Notes: generated by a model from the letters alone, not told the origin. Numbered from the stretch's first letter, positions 27,365 to 39,049 are shown. The stretch: DNA of 64,000 nt from Salvia splendens (GCF_004379255.2 NC_056035.1:40428773-40492772), one strand, 5' to 3'. Numbers and translations: made by a program.

Positions 27365-30300
27365 ATGACCGAAGTCACTTCAGAGCCGGACTCAATGACC
27401 GTTCAGTTATACGAAGAGGATCCATCCAGAACGGTCAAGATCGGCTTCGCAGGAACGCCTCTGCTCCGGGAAAAGACCATTCAGCTCCTCAAGGAGTACA
27501 AAGACGTCTTTGCATGGTCTCCGTTGGACATGACCGGAGTGCCCCCCGAGGTAATCACTCATCGGTTAAATATTGATCCTTCGGTCCGGCCGATAAAACA
27601 GAAGCAAAGACTCTTTGCGGCAGAAAGAAGCCAAGTCATCCATGACGAAGTCCGCCAATTACTAAAAGCGGATGTACTATTCGAGGTGAAATATCCTTCC
27701 TGGGTGGCCAATCCTGTGATGATCAAGAAAAAAGAAGGAGGATGGCGGATGTGCATAGATTTTACCGATCTAAACAAGCACTGTCCTAAAGATTGCTATC
27801 CCCTTCCGAATATAGATAAAAAAGTAGAAGCTTTGATCGGCTTCGAAATTTTCTGTTTTCTTGATTTGTACAAAGGATATCACCAAGTGTTGATGGATGA
27901 GAGTGACGCTCCGAAAACAGCTTTCATTACCGATTTCGGCATTTTCGCTTATAAAAAGATGCCATTCGGTTTAAAGAATGCCGGAGCCACTTATCAAAGG
28001 ATGGTAGACAAGCTTTTTCGGCACCTAATCGGGAAACAGGTTGAAGTGTATGTCGACGACATAGTTGTCAAAAGCAAAAGCACTTCGGAGTACGAAGACA
28101 ACCTCAAATCCACTCTCGACGTGCTCCGAAAAGCCAACCTCAAACTCAACCCCCAAAAATGTACCTTTTTGGTAGATTCAGGAAAATTTCTGGGTTGTTG
28201 GGTTTCAAAGGACGGACTCAAGGCAAACCCTTCAAAAGTTCAAGTCGTTCAAAACATGGCAATGCCGAAGTCCATACATGACGTGCAAAGACTAACCGGA
28301 TGTCTAGCCGCACTGAATCGATTCCTTTCCCAAGCAGCCGAAAAGCAACTGCCGTTCTTCAAAGTGTTGAAAAAAGCACCAAAGTTCGAGTGGGGAGCCG
28401 AGCAGAAAAAGGCCTTTGACGAGCTCAAAAGTTATCTAGCCGAGCTTCCTATTCTCTCTGCTCCAACCGAAGCCGAAGTAATATTCTTATACTTAGCGGC
28501 ATCAGATCAAACCATCAGCGCGGTGCTTATACGAGAAGAAGGCCTAAAGCAGTTTCCCATCTACTTTACAAGCCGAGCATTAAGAGGTCCAGAAACAAGG
28601 TATCAACCTCTGGAAAAAATTGCTCTGGCGTTAGTAAATGCAGCAAGGAGACTGCGGCCATACTTCTATGCTCACAAGGTATGCGTCTTAACCGATCTGC
28701 CTCTTCGGCAAGTTTTGACCAAGCCAGAAGCATCAGGCAGAATCGCCAAATGGGCCATAGAGCTGGGAGAACACTCAATCGAGTACCTACCTCGGAAAGC
28801 CATCAAGGGACAAGCCTTGGCAGACTTTCTTGCAGAAGCCAAGTTCGATCAAGCAATCCCTGTTGTTGCCGAACAGAAGAATTCTGCCAATGCCGAACTA
28901 GCACAGCCTTTGGAATCCGAAGTAGAACCTCCGGACTGCTGGAGCGGATTCGTAGATGGAGCTTCGAATAAAACGGGAAGTGGAGCTGGTATTCTGCTTA
29001 TCGCTCCCGATGGACACGAGGTAACCTATTCACTTCGGTTCCTATTCCCCACTACTAATAATGAAGCCGAGTACGAAGCCCTCCTTGCCGGACTCCAGTT
29101 AGCGCAAAGTCTGCTCGTCAAATCTCTCAAAGTCCATTGTGATTCACAAGTCATAGTAAATCACATGTTGGGTACAAGTGAAGCCCGTGACGAGAGAATG
29201 AAGAAGTATTTGGACAAAGCGCAAAGCATCAGCCGAAGTTTCTCCTATTTTCGGATAATCCGCGTTCCCAGAGCGGAAAATAGCCGAGCAGATACCTTAA
29301 GTAAGTTGGCCTCAGATCCGAGCTCAAAGGCGGAAGAATTAATGCATCGAAGCATTGATAAAGCCGAGGTACATTCAGTATCCAGCTCGCCGAACTGGAT
29401 GACGCCGATCTTGCAGTATCTGGATCAGGGACAATTGTCCGAGGATAAGAGAGAAGCTCGAAAAATCACGTGCCGAGCACTTCGGTACGAACTTCATGAA
29501 GGAATCCTCTTTAGAAAGTCTTACCTCCAGCCATTATTGCGGTGCGTAGGACCAGAAGAGACGGACTACATCCTCAGAGAAGTTCATGAAGGATCGTGCG
29601 GCAGCCACATCGGAGCTAGAGCTTTAGCTAAAAAAGTTCTAAGATGGGGATATTATTGGCCAACCTTGGTACAAGAAGCAGTGCAGCTCGTCAAGACATG
29701 CCCGAAGTGCCAAATCCATGCAAATATCCCAAGGATGCCGCAGACCGATCTATCCACTATGCAAAGCCCTTGGCCTTTCATGCAATGGGGCATAGACATA
29801 GTGGGACCACTTCCTCAAGCTCCTCGGCAAATGAAATTCCTAATCGTTGCCGTGGACTACTTTACGAAGTGGGTGGAAGCTGAACCATTAGCTACGATAA
29901 CGAGCTCGAAGGCATTGGATTTCGTCTGGAAGAACATAGTGTGCCGATTTGGCATACCCCACATCCTCATCTCGGATAACGGGACTCAGTTCACCGACAA
30001 GACGTTCAAGAATTGGTGCCAAGAGCTGAATATTCAACAGCGGTTCACTTCGGTCTCTCATCCACAAGCAAACGGACAAACGGAGGTAACAAATCGTATC
30101 CTGGTGAAAGGGTTAAAAGCTCGGTTAGAACAAGCCAAAGGACAATGGGTAGAAAATCTCCCTCAGGTCCTATGGTCCTACCGAACTACACCCACAACCT
30201 CCAACGGTGAAACTCCGTACAGTCTGGTGTACGGCACTGAAGCCGTAATTCCGGTAGAGATCGGCGTACCCAGTCCCCGAACTCTAAATTTCTCCTCAGA

Positions 30301-30628
30301 AATGAATGACGACGGACTGAGAGCCGAGCTAGATCTTACCGAAGAAAGAAGAGAATTGGCATGCATAAAAGCAGCCAAGTACAAGGAGCAAGTAGCCCGG
30401 TATTACAACCAAAGGGTGAAGAAGCTGCAATTTCAAGTGGGAGATCTCGTCCTGAGAAACAACGAAGTAAGCCGAGCAGAAAAGCTGGGCAAGCTCGAAC
30501 CCACATGGGAAGGTCCGTATCGGGTATCAGAAGTCCTCGGCAAAGGGTCTTACAAATTGGCTCACATGTCAGGAGAACAGGTACCCCGAACATGGCACAT
30601 TTCCAACCTCAAAAAGTTCCATTTGTAA
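27365..30628 (+). CDS. pol: Pol polyprotein of the Gypsy element (RT-RNH-aRNH-INT)
   Basis: A 1087-residue uninterrupted frame in the same frame as the protease; ATG at 27365 is 11 codons after the UAG. Reverse transcriptase spans about 110-285 with the catalytic YVDD at 229-232 and the conserved FLDLYKGYHQ and MPFGLKNAGATYQ. The first RNase H covers roughly 320-490 (LYLAASDQTISAVLIREE). A second, archaeal-type RNase H starts near 525 (WSGFVDGASNKTGSGAG, with NNEAEYEALLAGL). Integrase follows from about 735, with an HHCC-type zinc motif, then GIDIVGPLP, SDNGTQF and SHPQANGQTEVTNR as the DDE core. The C terminus (WEGPYRV, then YKL, TWHISNLKKF) is typical of Gypsy integrases. All active-site motifs look intact. 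Confidence 0.95.
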   Translation: MTEVTSEPDSMTVQLYEEDPSRTVKIGFAGTPLLREKTIQLLKEYKDVFAWSPLDMTGVPPEVITHRLNIDPSVRPIKQKQRLFAAERSQVIHDEVRQLLKADVLFEVKYPSWVANPVMIKKKEGGWRMCIDFTDLNKHCPKDCYPLPNIDKKVEALIGFEIFCFLDLYKGYHQVLMDESDAPKTAFITDFGIFAYKKMPFGLKNAGATYQRMVDKLFRHLIGKQVEVYVDDIVVKSKSTSEYEDNLKSTLDVLRKANLKLNPQKCTFLVDSGKFLGCWVSKDGLKANPSKVQVVQNMAMPKSIHDVQRLTGCLAALNRFLSQAAEKQLPFFKVLKKAPKFEWGAEQKKAFDELKSYLAELPILSAPTEAEVIFLYLAASDQTISAVLIREEGLKQFPIYFTSRALRGPETRYQPLEKIALALVNAARRLRPYFYAHKVCVLTDLPLRQVLTKPEASGRIAKWAIELGEHSIEYLPRKAIKGQALADFLAEAKFDQAIPVVAEQKNSANAELAQPLESEVEPPDCWSGFVDGASNKTGSGAGILLIAPDGHEVTYSLRFLFPTTNNEAEYEALLAGLQLAQSLLVKSLKVHCDSQVIVNHMLGTSEARDERMKKYLDKAQSISRSFSYFRIIRVPRAENSRADTLSKLASDPSSKAEELMHRSIDKAEVHSVSSSPNWMTPILQYLDQGQLSEDKREARKITCRALRYELHEGILFRKSYLQPLLRCVGPEETDYILREVHEGSCGSHIGARALAKKVLRWGYYWPTLVQEAVQLVKTCPKCQIHANIPRMPQTDLSTMQSPWPFMQWGIDIVGPLPQAPRQMKFLIVAVDYFTKWVEAEPLATITSSKALDFVWKNIVCRFGIPHILISDNGTQFTDKTFKNWCQELNIQQRFTSVSHPQANGQTEVTNRILVKGLKARLEQAKGQWVENLPQVLWSYRTTPTTSNGETPYSLVYGTEAVIPVEIGVPSPRTLNFSSEMNDDGLRAELDLTEERRELACIKAAKYKEQVARYYNQRVKKLQFQVGDLVLRNNEVSRAEKLGKLEPTWEGPYRVSEVLGKGSYKLAHMSGEQVPRTWHISNLKKFHL

Positions 30629-31379
30629 GAGACAGTCCGGTCAGTCAGTCTTGAGTCCTGTTTGCTCAATGTGCTTTATTTGGTTTACTTGGTCTTTATT
30701 TGTCTCTGTGCGTTTTGTTTATGTGTTTTGTCTGTCTCTGTGCGTGTCGTCTCTTACAAATGTTACTGAGGTATCTTGTTCTTCGAAGGCTGATCCCCTT
30801 CTTAGAACATATACAAGCTAAACAATTGCGAGTCAAAGCTTCTGCAGAAGATACAAGACCACAATTCAGCTTAAACAAGCAGTTCGTCTGAAACGAGCTG
30901 CAACAAGCCAACGATTGCGAGTCAAAGCTTCTAAAGAGGATACAAGACCACAATTCGGCTTAAAAATCAAGCACTTCGTCTGAAACGAACTGCAATAAAA
31001 GTCCGATTCTCGCGATAAAACTTGCCTGAATTAGGACAAGGGAAAGTCCGATCCACGCGATAAAACTCGCCGAATTAGGACAAGGGAAAGTCCGATCCCC
31101 AAATTAGGACAAGGGAAAGTCCGATCCCCAAATTAGGACAACGGAAAGTCCGATCCGAGCGATAAAACTCGCCAAATTAGGACACAGGCTTAGTCCGGTC
31201 AAAGATGTTTATTTCATCAGACCAAAGACGAGTCCGGTCAAAGATGTTTATTTCATCAGACCAAAGACGAGTCCGGTCAAAGAAGAGTTCACTTCATAAG
31301 ACTGAGGACAAACATCAATTTACCCCGTACCTTTATCCAGAATGCCGAAGTGATTCACTTCGCTTTCCGGGGGGGGTAG
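30629..31379 (+). repeat. Repeat-rich 3' spacer and polypurine tract of the Gypsy element
   Basis: It contains two ~95-bp copies around GCGAGTCAAAGCTTCT and CAAGACCACAATTC (30820-30990), about five ~37-bp units around AAAGTCCGATC and AATTAGGACAAGGG (30995-31190), and almost three ~40-bp units around AGTCCGGTCAAAGATG (31190-31285). It ends in a run of eight G (31369-31376) and TAG just before the 3' LTR, the plus-strand primer. Confidence 0.85.
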
Positions 31380-32073
31380 TGATGGAGTACGTACTAAACA
31401 AGCCCAACAGCAGTAAAGCCCATCAGCCTAAGGCCCAAGAAAGAGTTCAGTTCGGCACAACCAAAGAGTATCAGTCCGGCATGACTAAAGAGTTCAGTTC
31501 GGCACAACCAAAGAGTTCGGCCCCAGCCTACAGCTCGGTAAAAGCCAACTAATCAAACTCTGCTCTCAGGTCGGCATCAAGCTCTACTCTCAGATCGGCA
31601 AAAGCTGCTCGGCAATAATTCAGCAGTTCGGTCTCAGTATTCGACCGAACTGGGAGATAGTGGACTCATGCAGAACCTCCACGACCTCCACTACACCCAC
31701 GATCTATTTAGTGGTGTCAAGCAGTCATTAACTCATGCAGGATAGTGGACCCATGCGAGATCGCCACGATCTCCACGACATCCACTACCTAGTAAATAGC
31801 TGCATGCCACGATCTTGGTCCTTTGTATAAATAGAACCTAGATCAGATAGATAGGGTTAGCTTCTAGACATTCTCTCGATCTCTAGAGAAAAATACAAAA
31901 TAGCAAGTCTGTATTGTAAGCTGTAGAAAACAGATCAAGCAATACAACTCTGCCCTCTTTTCTTCCCGTGGACGTAGATTTACCTCAGTAAATCGAACCA
32001 CGTAAATCCACCGTGTCGTGATCTGCTTTCTCTACCAGCATTTTACAAACACCAAAAATTCGCCGACTCATCA
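31380..32073 (+). repeat. 3' LTR of the Gypsy element
   Basis: 694 bp, equal in length to the 5' LTR, with one visible substitution (GCAATACAAC here against GCATTACAAC). Confidence 0.96.
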
Positions 32074-32388
32074 TACTACATACAGGGCTTAATGTATTAG
32101 GTGTTTAATATACAAATGCATTATTTGGTGTTGCCATTGCATTGCGCACAAGGTTTAGTGCATTATTTGGCATATGTTAAGCATTACGAGAGTTAATCGG
32201 CCAACTATACAGACAAAAAACATAATACAAACAAGACAAATAACATAATACACCAATTACACACTAAGTATTCTTAGCCGTCTGAATAATCACGATGAAC
32301 ATACGGTTAGACTGATTGTTCACAAGATCAAAATCAGAAAGACTAGTCTCAAAAACATTGTTAAGTGTATTCAAGTTTGTAAAAAGAT

Positions 32389-33643
32389 CTAAAGTGCTAA
32401 GTCTTCCAACAAATACCAGAAACCATCAAGCACTACAAGCTGACTTGGATTTAACTGCTTCAAGCAGTTCAGAAACTCCGACGGTGTGCGCCTGCAGTAA
32501 AGACGATCAGTCTTTCTTCCCTTAACTTGTGTGTGTTGAACATCACCTGCTGAGCTACTAGGGGCAGCAGCTGCCAACCGATCCCTCAACTTTTGTGCCA
32601 ACGCTACCGGAATTAAATCATCAACTGCATCGTCGAGTTCAGATCTAACTCGCTTCTCTGAAATTGCACAAACAAAGTAACAAATCACAACATTTTCAAA
32701 AAAGTGGACTACGTTCTGTGTAATGATGTGTTCATGTTAATGTTTACATATTAATGCAAACAACGTAATCAATCACATCACATGAATGATTGAGTAAAAC
32801 ATTCGCATAATGCATTAAACATCACTGATAATGCACTAAATATTAATGCTACTGCTTTAGATACTACTGATAATGCACTAAATATTACTGCTACTGCATT
32901 AGATAATACTGTTAATGCACTAGATATTACTGATAATGCATTAGATACTACTGATAATGCACTAAATATTACTGATAATGCATTAGATAATATTGATAAT
33001 GCACTAAATATTACTTATAATGCACTAAATATTACTGATAATGCATTAGATAATACTGATAATGCACTAAATATTACTGCTAATGCACTAATATACCTCA
33101 TATAATGCACACAGTAACACTAAAAAATACATGCTTATAGTTCCACAATTCATTGAATATATCTGAAATTATGAACCGTGTCATGTTTTTAGTTAGCACA
33201 CCACGCAACATGTATAATGCGGATTTAACAGAATTGCTAATACCATCACTCACAATCTAAATATTAATGATACTGCATTAGATACTACTGATAATGCACT
33301 AAATATTACTGGTAATGCACTAGATAATACTGATAATGCACTAAATATTACTGATAATGCATTATATACTACGGATAATGCACTAATATACCTCATATAA
33401 TGCACACAGTAACACCAAAAAATGCATGCTTATAGTTCCACAATTCATTGAATATATCTGAAAGTATGAACCGTGTCATGATTTTAGTCAGCACACCAGA
33501 CAACATGTATAATGCGGATTTAACAGAATTGCTAATACCATCACCCACAATCTGAAAAAACAAATATTGATTTGAAGCAACACGATGTAAATTTTACCTG
33601 CAGCCTCTGTTACTTGCGATAGCGGACGACCCCTCTTCGGCAT
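32389..33643 (-). pseudogene. Two-exon Ulp1/DUF1985-type gene stub in B1
   Basis: On the minus strand, exon 1 (33643-33598) encodes MPKRGRPLSQVTEAA. A GT-AG intron (33597-32658) joins it in frame to exon 2 (32657-32389), which contains ELDDAVDDLIPVALAQKL and RTPSEFLNCLKQLNPSQL before a stop, 104 residues in all. The second exon resembles the start of the plant transposon-borne ORF that carries a DUF1985-like region and a Ulp1 protease. Those proteins are several hundred residues, and here the protease is absent. The intron contains the TAATGCACTAAATATTAC repeats. Family assignment is tentative. Confidence 0.5.
32810..33400. repeat. Short direct repeats around TAATGCACTAAATATTACTGA (B1)
   Basis: About 20 imperfect units of 20-30 bp, such as ACTGATAATGCACTAAATATT and ACTGATAATGCATTAGATA, in two clusters (32810-33090 and 33250-33385). 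They are separated and followed by a duplicated segment starting CCTCATATAATGCACACAGTA. The same array is in B2 (37408-37998). Confidence 0.9.
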
Positions 33644-34220
33644 TTTCGATCTGGCAAAAACCACAAAAACATATTATGGTACTGGAATTCATCATTATTT
33701 AACCGAACCCAAAATGGGTCTGCAAAATCACGAAACCGCCGCCTTGGTCTGCAAAATCACGAAAAAAGGACGCCTAAATCACTGTTTAAACATACCTATT
33801 AGAAAGTAGTCGGTGTTTCCGAGTCGATTTCAGCGTTGAAAGCTAATTCCCCTCCGAAAATTTGGTCGACAAAATCCAAAATCTCCAAACGCGCCGCTGG
33901 GGAGGTAGATTTCTAGGGTTTGGGTAGTGGAGAGAGTGGAAGTAGTTGTAAGGGTTGTGGGCGTAATGAATGAGGAAAGAAGGAGAATATGAGCGTTTGA
34001 AATCCCGTGAAATTAGCATATTCCAAGATATGGCGGTTCAGCTTCTGTCAAATGGCCAAATTACCCCTGTAATGCATTAAGCCAACGTCTATAATGCAAC
34101 ACGGAGGTAAATTTATTAAAACAATCCGATCCGTCGATTCCCTAGATCTAACGGGTATTATTAAGAAGGAAAAAGGATGTAAGATGGGAAAAGGAGAATA
34201 AGGTCCCCCTTGATCACTAT

Positions 34221-34223
<3 letters not shown>

Positions 34224-34256
<33 letters not shown>
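34224..34256. repeat. (TA)n microsatellite between A1 and B2
   Basis: About 16 TA units separate the right end of A1 from the left end of B2. Confidence 0.95.
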
Positions 34257-34259
<3 letters not shown>

Positions 34260-37200
34260 ATGTATTCATTTCCTTTTCCCATATTTCCTCCTTTTTCCTT
34301 CTTAATCTTAACCGTTTATTTTTACAATCCTATGGACTATATTTAGCCGTGTAACCATTTAATTTAATGATTAAAAATTGTGAAAAGGGCTAAATTGGAA
34401 CTCATTATTTTAGTTAGTTATGGTGATTCCTTAATTCACGTTCATGAAGATCTGCACAGTTATTCTTCTATGCAATACAGTCCAGACGTGAGTTCATCCA
34501 CTCTTCCGTCGCCGCAATTGAATTGTTCGCTAATCACTATTTTCAAGTATCGGATATCCATTCATGCGTTGTCGTCGTCGTTAATTTTGTATGTTGAAGG
34601 TGTCGTAGAGATTGGTCTTTTGTAATTTTGGAAGAATGTAATTCAGATACGCCTTCGTTTGTGTATGTGTCGATTCTGTTACTAATAATTACGTTATGTC
34701 CGATTATTCGGTCGTTGTTGAGCTAATCCGATAACTCTTATAAAACCATTCTTGTGTATGTATCGATTTGGTTTAAACATTGCGACCAATGCTTAGTAGT
34801 TGTTCAATACGATTATGTTAATGGCGTAGGGTTGCAATTCTGGGCGGTAGAGTTGTAACGTAGAATGTTAAACGTACCCCGTATGGAGGACCGTGAGTAT
34901 GAATCAATTTATAAGGGTGTAGTTATAGTCTTGGCTACTGTAGATAATTAACAACATACGAATAATGCACCCAATAGTAATGAGTAATGGATATTAGTGG
35001 ATATATAATGATCAATATGTGAACTGCAATGCATACGTTGAAGATGTACACCTTTTTTCGATTTTGGCACACCCTTCTTGTGTCTTCTACGGGTTTAATC
35101 AGTTTATGTGTTAGGGTTTAATAAGTGTGTGGGATAGTGTTTAGTACTTAAACAGTAATAATGAATTGTAGCAAGCAGCGAATAATGCAGCAAGTGTAAA
35201 ATTTTAAATAATGAATTGTAGCAAGCAGCGAATAATGAATTGTAACAAACAGTAATAATGAATTTTCCACACACGTGATTCTTCTCCGTTTCCGAAGACT
35301 CATTTTCTCCTCCTCAATTTGAATATAGTGGAGTTGTAGTAAACAACAGATGTTAAAATTTTAAACTGCATATATTGGTGAACATGATCTGAAGTAATAA
35401 TGTATAGATTATATATATCGATTTGGGATACATTGATGGAATGTTGGTTATGAAAGAGATATATATGCACTATTTCTGAAGGGTAATGTACAACATATGA
35501 AAGAGATAATACATGTAATGTATAAATATGAAGATGTAATGCACTATTTCTGAAGGGTAATATGCACCGTATGTCATATAATGCATATTAAGCTTAACAT
35601 GTATTGTTTTGTGATTAATAACAATGTTTAAACCGATACGAATAGTGCTCTGAATGTTAACGAATAATGGATATTATTGGCTATAAAATGCACCATATGT
35701 GAACTGCAATGTATACGAATAAGATGTGCCGTGTTTCGTTGTTTGGCACACGTTTCTTGTTTCCCCTAAGGGTTTAATAAGTCTAGGGGCTAGGGTATAG
35801 TACGTACACATAAATAACAACGTTTAAACTGATACGAATAATGCACCGAATGGTTACTAATAATGGATATTATTGATTATTCAATGCACCATATATGAAC
35901 TGCAATGTATACGATTAAGATGTGTCGTGTTTCGATGATTGACACATGTTTCTTGTTTCCCCTAAGGGTTTAATAAGCCTAGGGGCTAGGGTATAGTACG
36001 TACTCATTAATAACAATGTTTAAACAGATACGAATAATGCGCCGAATGGTAACGAATAATGGATATTGTGGACTACATAATGCACCATATGTGACCTGCA
36101 ATGTATACGAATAAGATGTGTCGTGTTTCGATGTTTGACACACGTTTCTTGTTTCCCCTTAGGGTTTAATAAGCATAGGGGCTAGGGTATAGTACGTACT
36201 CATTAATAGTCTTTGTTAACGTTGTTATTAATGTGTACATACTAGACCCTATCCCCTGGGCTTAATATTAATGCGTATATGATGTACATAAAAATTAGGC
36301 GTACTATATGTATGGCTTAATATTTTAGGTGTACAATATACATATGCATTATTTGGGTTTGCCATTGCATTACGCCCAAGTATTGGTGCATTATTTGGTT
36401 AAAATACACAAACAACGTTCAGTAATGCATAATCTAATACGAATACTTACATTATATGCAGATATGATGCACATTAAATTGAGGCCTACTATATATATGG
36501 TTTAAATTATTAGGTGTGCAATATACAAATGCATTATTTGGTGTTGCCATTGCATTGCGCATAACGATTGGTGCATTATTTGGGTTAAATACACAAACAA
36601 CGTTTTGTAATGCATAATCTAATACGACTACTTACATTATATGCATATATGATGCACATAAAATAGAGGCGTACTACATACAGGGCTTAATGTATTAGGT
36701 GTTTAATATACAAATGCATTATTTGGTGTTGCCATTGCATTGCGCACAAGGTTTAGTGCATTATTTGGCATATGTTAAGCATTACGAGAGTTAATCGGCC
36801 AACTATACAGACAAAAAACATAATACAAACAAGACAAATAACATAATACACCAATTACACACTAAGTATTCTTAGCCGTCTGAATAATCACGATGAACAT
36901 ACGGTTAGACTGATTGTTCACAAGATCAAAATCAGAAAGACTAGTCTCAAAAACATTGTTAAGTGTATTCAAGTTTGTAAAAAGATCTAAAGTGCTAAGT
37001 CTTCCAACAAATACCAGAAACCATCAAGCACTACAAGCTGACTTGGATTTAACTGCTTCAAGCAGTTCAGAAACTCCGACGGTGTGCGCCTGCAGTAAAG
37101 ACGATCAGTCTTTCTTCCCTTAACTTGTGTGTGTTGAACATCACCTGCTGAGCTACTAGGGGCAGCAGCTGCCAACCGATCCCTCAACTTTTGTGCCAAC

Positions 37201-38803
37201 GCTACCGGAATTAAATCATCAACTGCATCGTCGAGTTCAGATCTAACTCGCTTCTCTGAAATTGCACAAACAAAGTAACAAATCACAACATTTTCAAAAA
37301 AGTGGACTACGTTCTGTGTAATGATGTGTTCATGTTAATGTTTACATATTAATGCAAACAACGTAATCAATCACATCACATGAATGATTGAGTAAAACAT
37401 TCGCATAATGCATTAAACATCACTGATAATGCACTAAATATTAATGCTACTGCTTTAGATACTACTGATAATGCACTAAATATTACTGCTACTGCATTAG
37501 ATAATACTGTTAATGCACTAGATATTACTGATAATGCATTAGATACTACTGATAATGCACTAAATATTACTGATAATGCATTAGATAATATTGATAATGC
37601 ACTAAATATTACTTATAATGCACTAAATATTACTGATAATGCATTAGATAATACTGATAATGCACTAAATATTACTGCTAATGCACTAATATACCTCATA
37701 TAATGCACACAGTAACACTAAAAAATACATGCTTATAGTTCCACAATTCATTGAATATATCTGAAATTATGAACCGTGTCATGTTTTTAGTTAGCACACC
37801 ACGCAACATGTATAATGCGGATTTAACAGAATTGCTAATACCATCACTCACAATCTAAATATTAATGATACTGCATTAGATACTACTGATAATGCACTAA
37901 ATATTACTGGTAATGCACTAGATAATACTGATAATGCACTAAATATTACTGATAATGCATTATATACTACGGATAATGCACTAATATACCTCATATAATG
38001 CACACAGTAACACCAAAAAATGCATGCTTATAGTTCCACAATTCATTGAATATATCTGAAAGTATGAACCGTGTCATGATTTTAGTCAGCACACCAGACA
38101 ACATGTATAATGCGGATTTAACAGAATTGCTAATACCATCACCCACAATCTGAAAAAACAAATATTGATTTGAAGCAACACGATGTAAATTTTACCTGCA
38201 GCCTCTGTTACTTGCGATAGCGGACGACCCCTCTTCGGCATTTTCGATCTGGCAAAAACCACAAAAACATATTATGGTACTGGAATTCATCATTATTTAA
38301 CCGAACCCAAAATGGGTCTGCAAAATCACGAAACCGCCGCCTTGGTCTGCAAAATCACGAAAAAAGGACGCCTAAATCACTGTTTAAACATACCTATTAG
38401 AAAGTAGTCGGTGTTTCCGAGTCGATTTCAGCGTTGAAAGCTAATTCCCTCCGAAAATTTGGTCGACAAAATCCAAAATCTCCAAACGCGCCGCTGGGGA
38501 GGTAGATTTCTAGGGTTTGGGTAGTGGAGAGAGTGGAAGTAGTTGTAAGGGTTGTGGGCGTAATGAATGAGGAAAGAAGGAGAATATGAGCGTTTGAAAT
38601 CCCGTGAAATTAGCATATTCCAAGATATGGCGGTTCAGCTTCTGTCAAATGGCCAAATTACCCCTGTAATGCATTAAGCCAACGTCTATAATGCAACACG
38701 GAGGTAAATTTATTAAAACAATCCGATCCGTCGATTCCCTAGATCTAACGGGTATTATTAAGAAGGAAAAAGGATGTAAGATGAGAAAAGGAGAATAAGG
38801 TCC

Positions 38804-38806
<3 letters not shown>
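34257..38806. mobile_element. Family B MULE-like element, intact copy B2 (4.55 kb)
   Basis: The same ends as B1 (GGGATGTATTC...TAAGGTCCCCC), uninterrupted, and flanked on both sides by (TA)n so its target duplication is hidden. It is in the same orientation as B1 and almost identical to it, and it shows the empty target site of the Gypsy element near 36671. It contains the same 195-bp and TAATGCA repeat arrays and the same gene stub. There is no transposase. Confidence 0.82.
36987..38241 (-). pseudogene. Two-exon Ulp1/DUF1985-type gene stub in B2
   Basis: Same structure as the copy in B1: exon 1 at 38241-38196 and exon 2 at 37255-36987, with an identical 104-residue product. Conservation of both splice sites and the frame between copies reflects recent duplication, not necessarily selection. 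Confidence 0.5.

Positions 38807-38837
<31 letters not shown>
38807..38837. repeat. (TA)n microsatellite between B2 and A2
   Basis: About 15 TA units lie between the right end of B2 and the left end of A2. Confidence 0.95.
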
Positions 38838-38844
<7 letters not shown>

Positions 38845-39049
38845 TGATCTATGGCAAACACTCCTTAAGCAAATAACTAGAGAACAAATCATAGCCACAA
38901 GATCAAAAAAATCAAGGGCTAATATTAATTTTCGAATTTAATGAGATATTAGCTCCCGCAATCACAAATTTACTCCATAATAACAAGTCAGGGGTATTTT
39001 GGTCATTGCACAGAGAATTAAATCCAAATTTGAAAATTGAATTCAAACT

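Larger units (their letters stand above)
24484..32073 (+). mobile_element. Complete young Gypsy (Tat-lineage) LTR retrotransposon
   Basis: It has two 694-bp LTRs (TG...CA) and a 5-bp duplication. In order it has a primer-binding site, gag, protease, reverse transcriptase with its RNase H, a second RNase H, integrase, a repeat-rich 3' spacer and a polypurine tract. The second, archaeal-type RNase H between the first RNase H and integrase is the hallmark of the Tat clade. The LTRs differ at one position that I could see (25045, T against A), so the insertion is recent. It sits in B1 in the same orientation as the strand given. Confidence 0.95.
22064..34209. mobile_element. Family B MULE-like element, copy B1 (interrupted by the Gypsy element)
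   Basis: The left end GGGATGTATTCATTTCC and right end (reverse complement GGGGGACCTTATTCTCC) are imperfect inverted repeats that also share CTTTTTCCTTCTTA. The 9-10 bp target duplication supports a Mutator-like origin. Without the retrotransposon (24484-32073 plus one TACTA) it is about 4.55 kb. B2 at 34257 is nearly identical: I noticed one C indel near 33851 and one G/A change near 34187. It carries a two-exon Ulp1-ORF-like gene stub on the minus strand but no MURA transposase, so it is non-autonomous. Confidence 0.82.
19843..34223. mobile_element. Family A element, copy A1 (split by B1 and the Gypsy element)
   Basis: The left end AGAGTAGTGATCTATGGCAAAC and right end TTGATCACTATCC (34210-34222) pair with those of A2 (38838 and 41214). 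The two ends are imperfect inverted repeats over about 70 bp, for example ATAACTAGAGAACAAATC with AGCCAC. Outside is (TA)n, so a target duplication cannot be distinguished. The element proper is 19843-22063 plus 34210-34223, about 2.2 kb. It holds a captured ATP synthase fragment and a 44-bp satellite. The architecture is that of a MULE-like, TA-flanked, gene-capturing element. Superfamily assignment is inferred. Confidence 0.75.

Noticed and set aside
31205..31552. Frame spanning the Gypsy 3' spacer and LTR
   Set aside because: It repeats MFISSDQRRVRSK because of the spacer tandem repeats and has no retroelement accessory-protein features. A Tat-type extra ORF was considered but cannot be supported.
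32810..33400. Regularly spaced short repeats that look CRISPR-like
   Set aside because: Units are imperfect and contiguous without unique spacers, there are no cas genes, and the context is a plant transposon.
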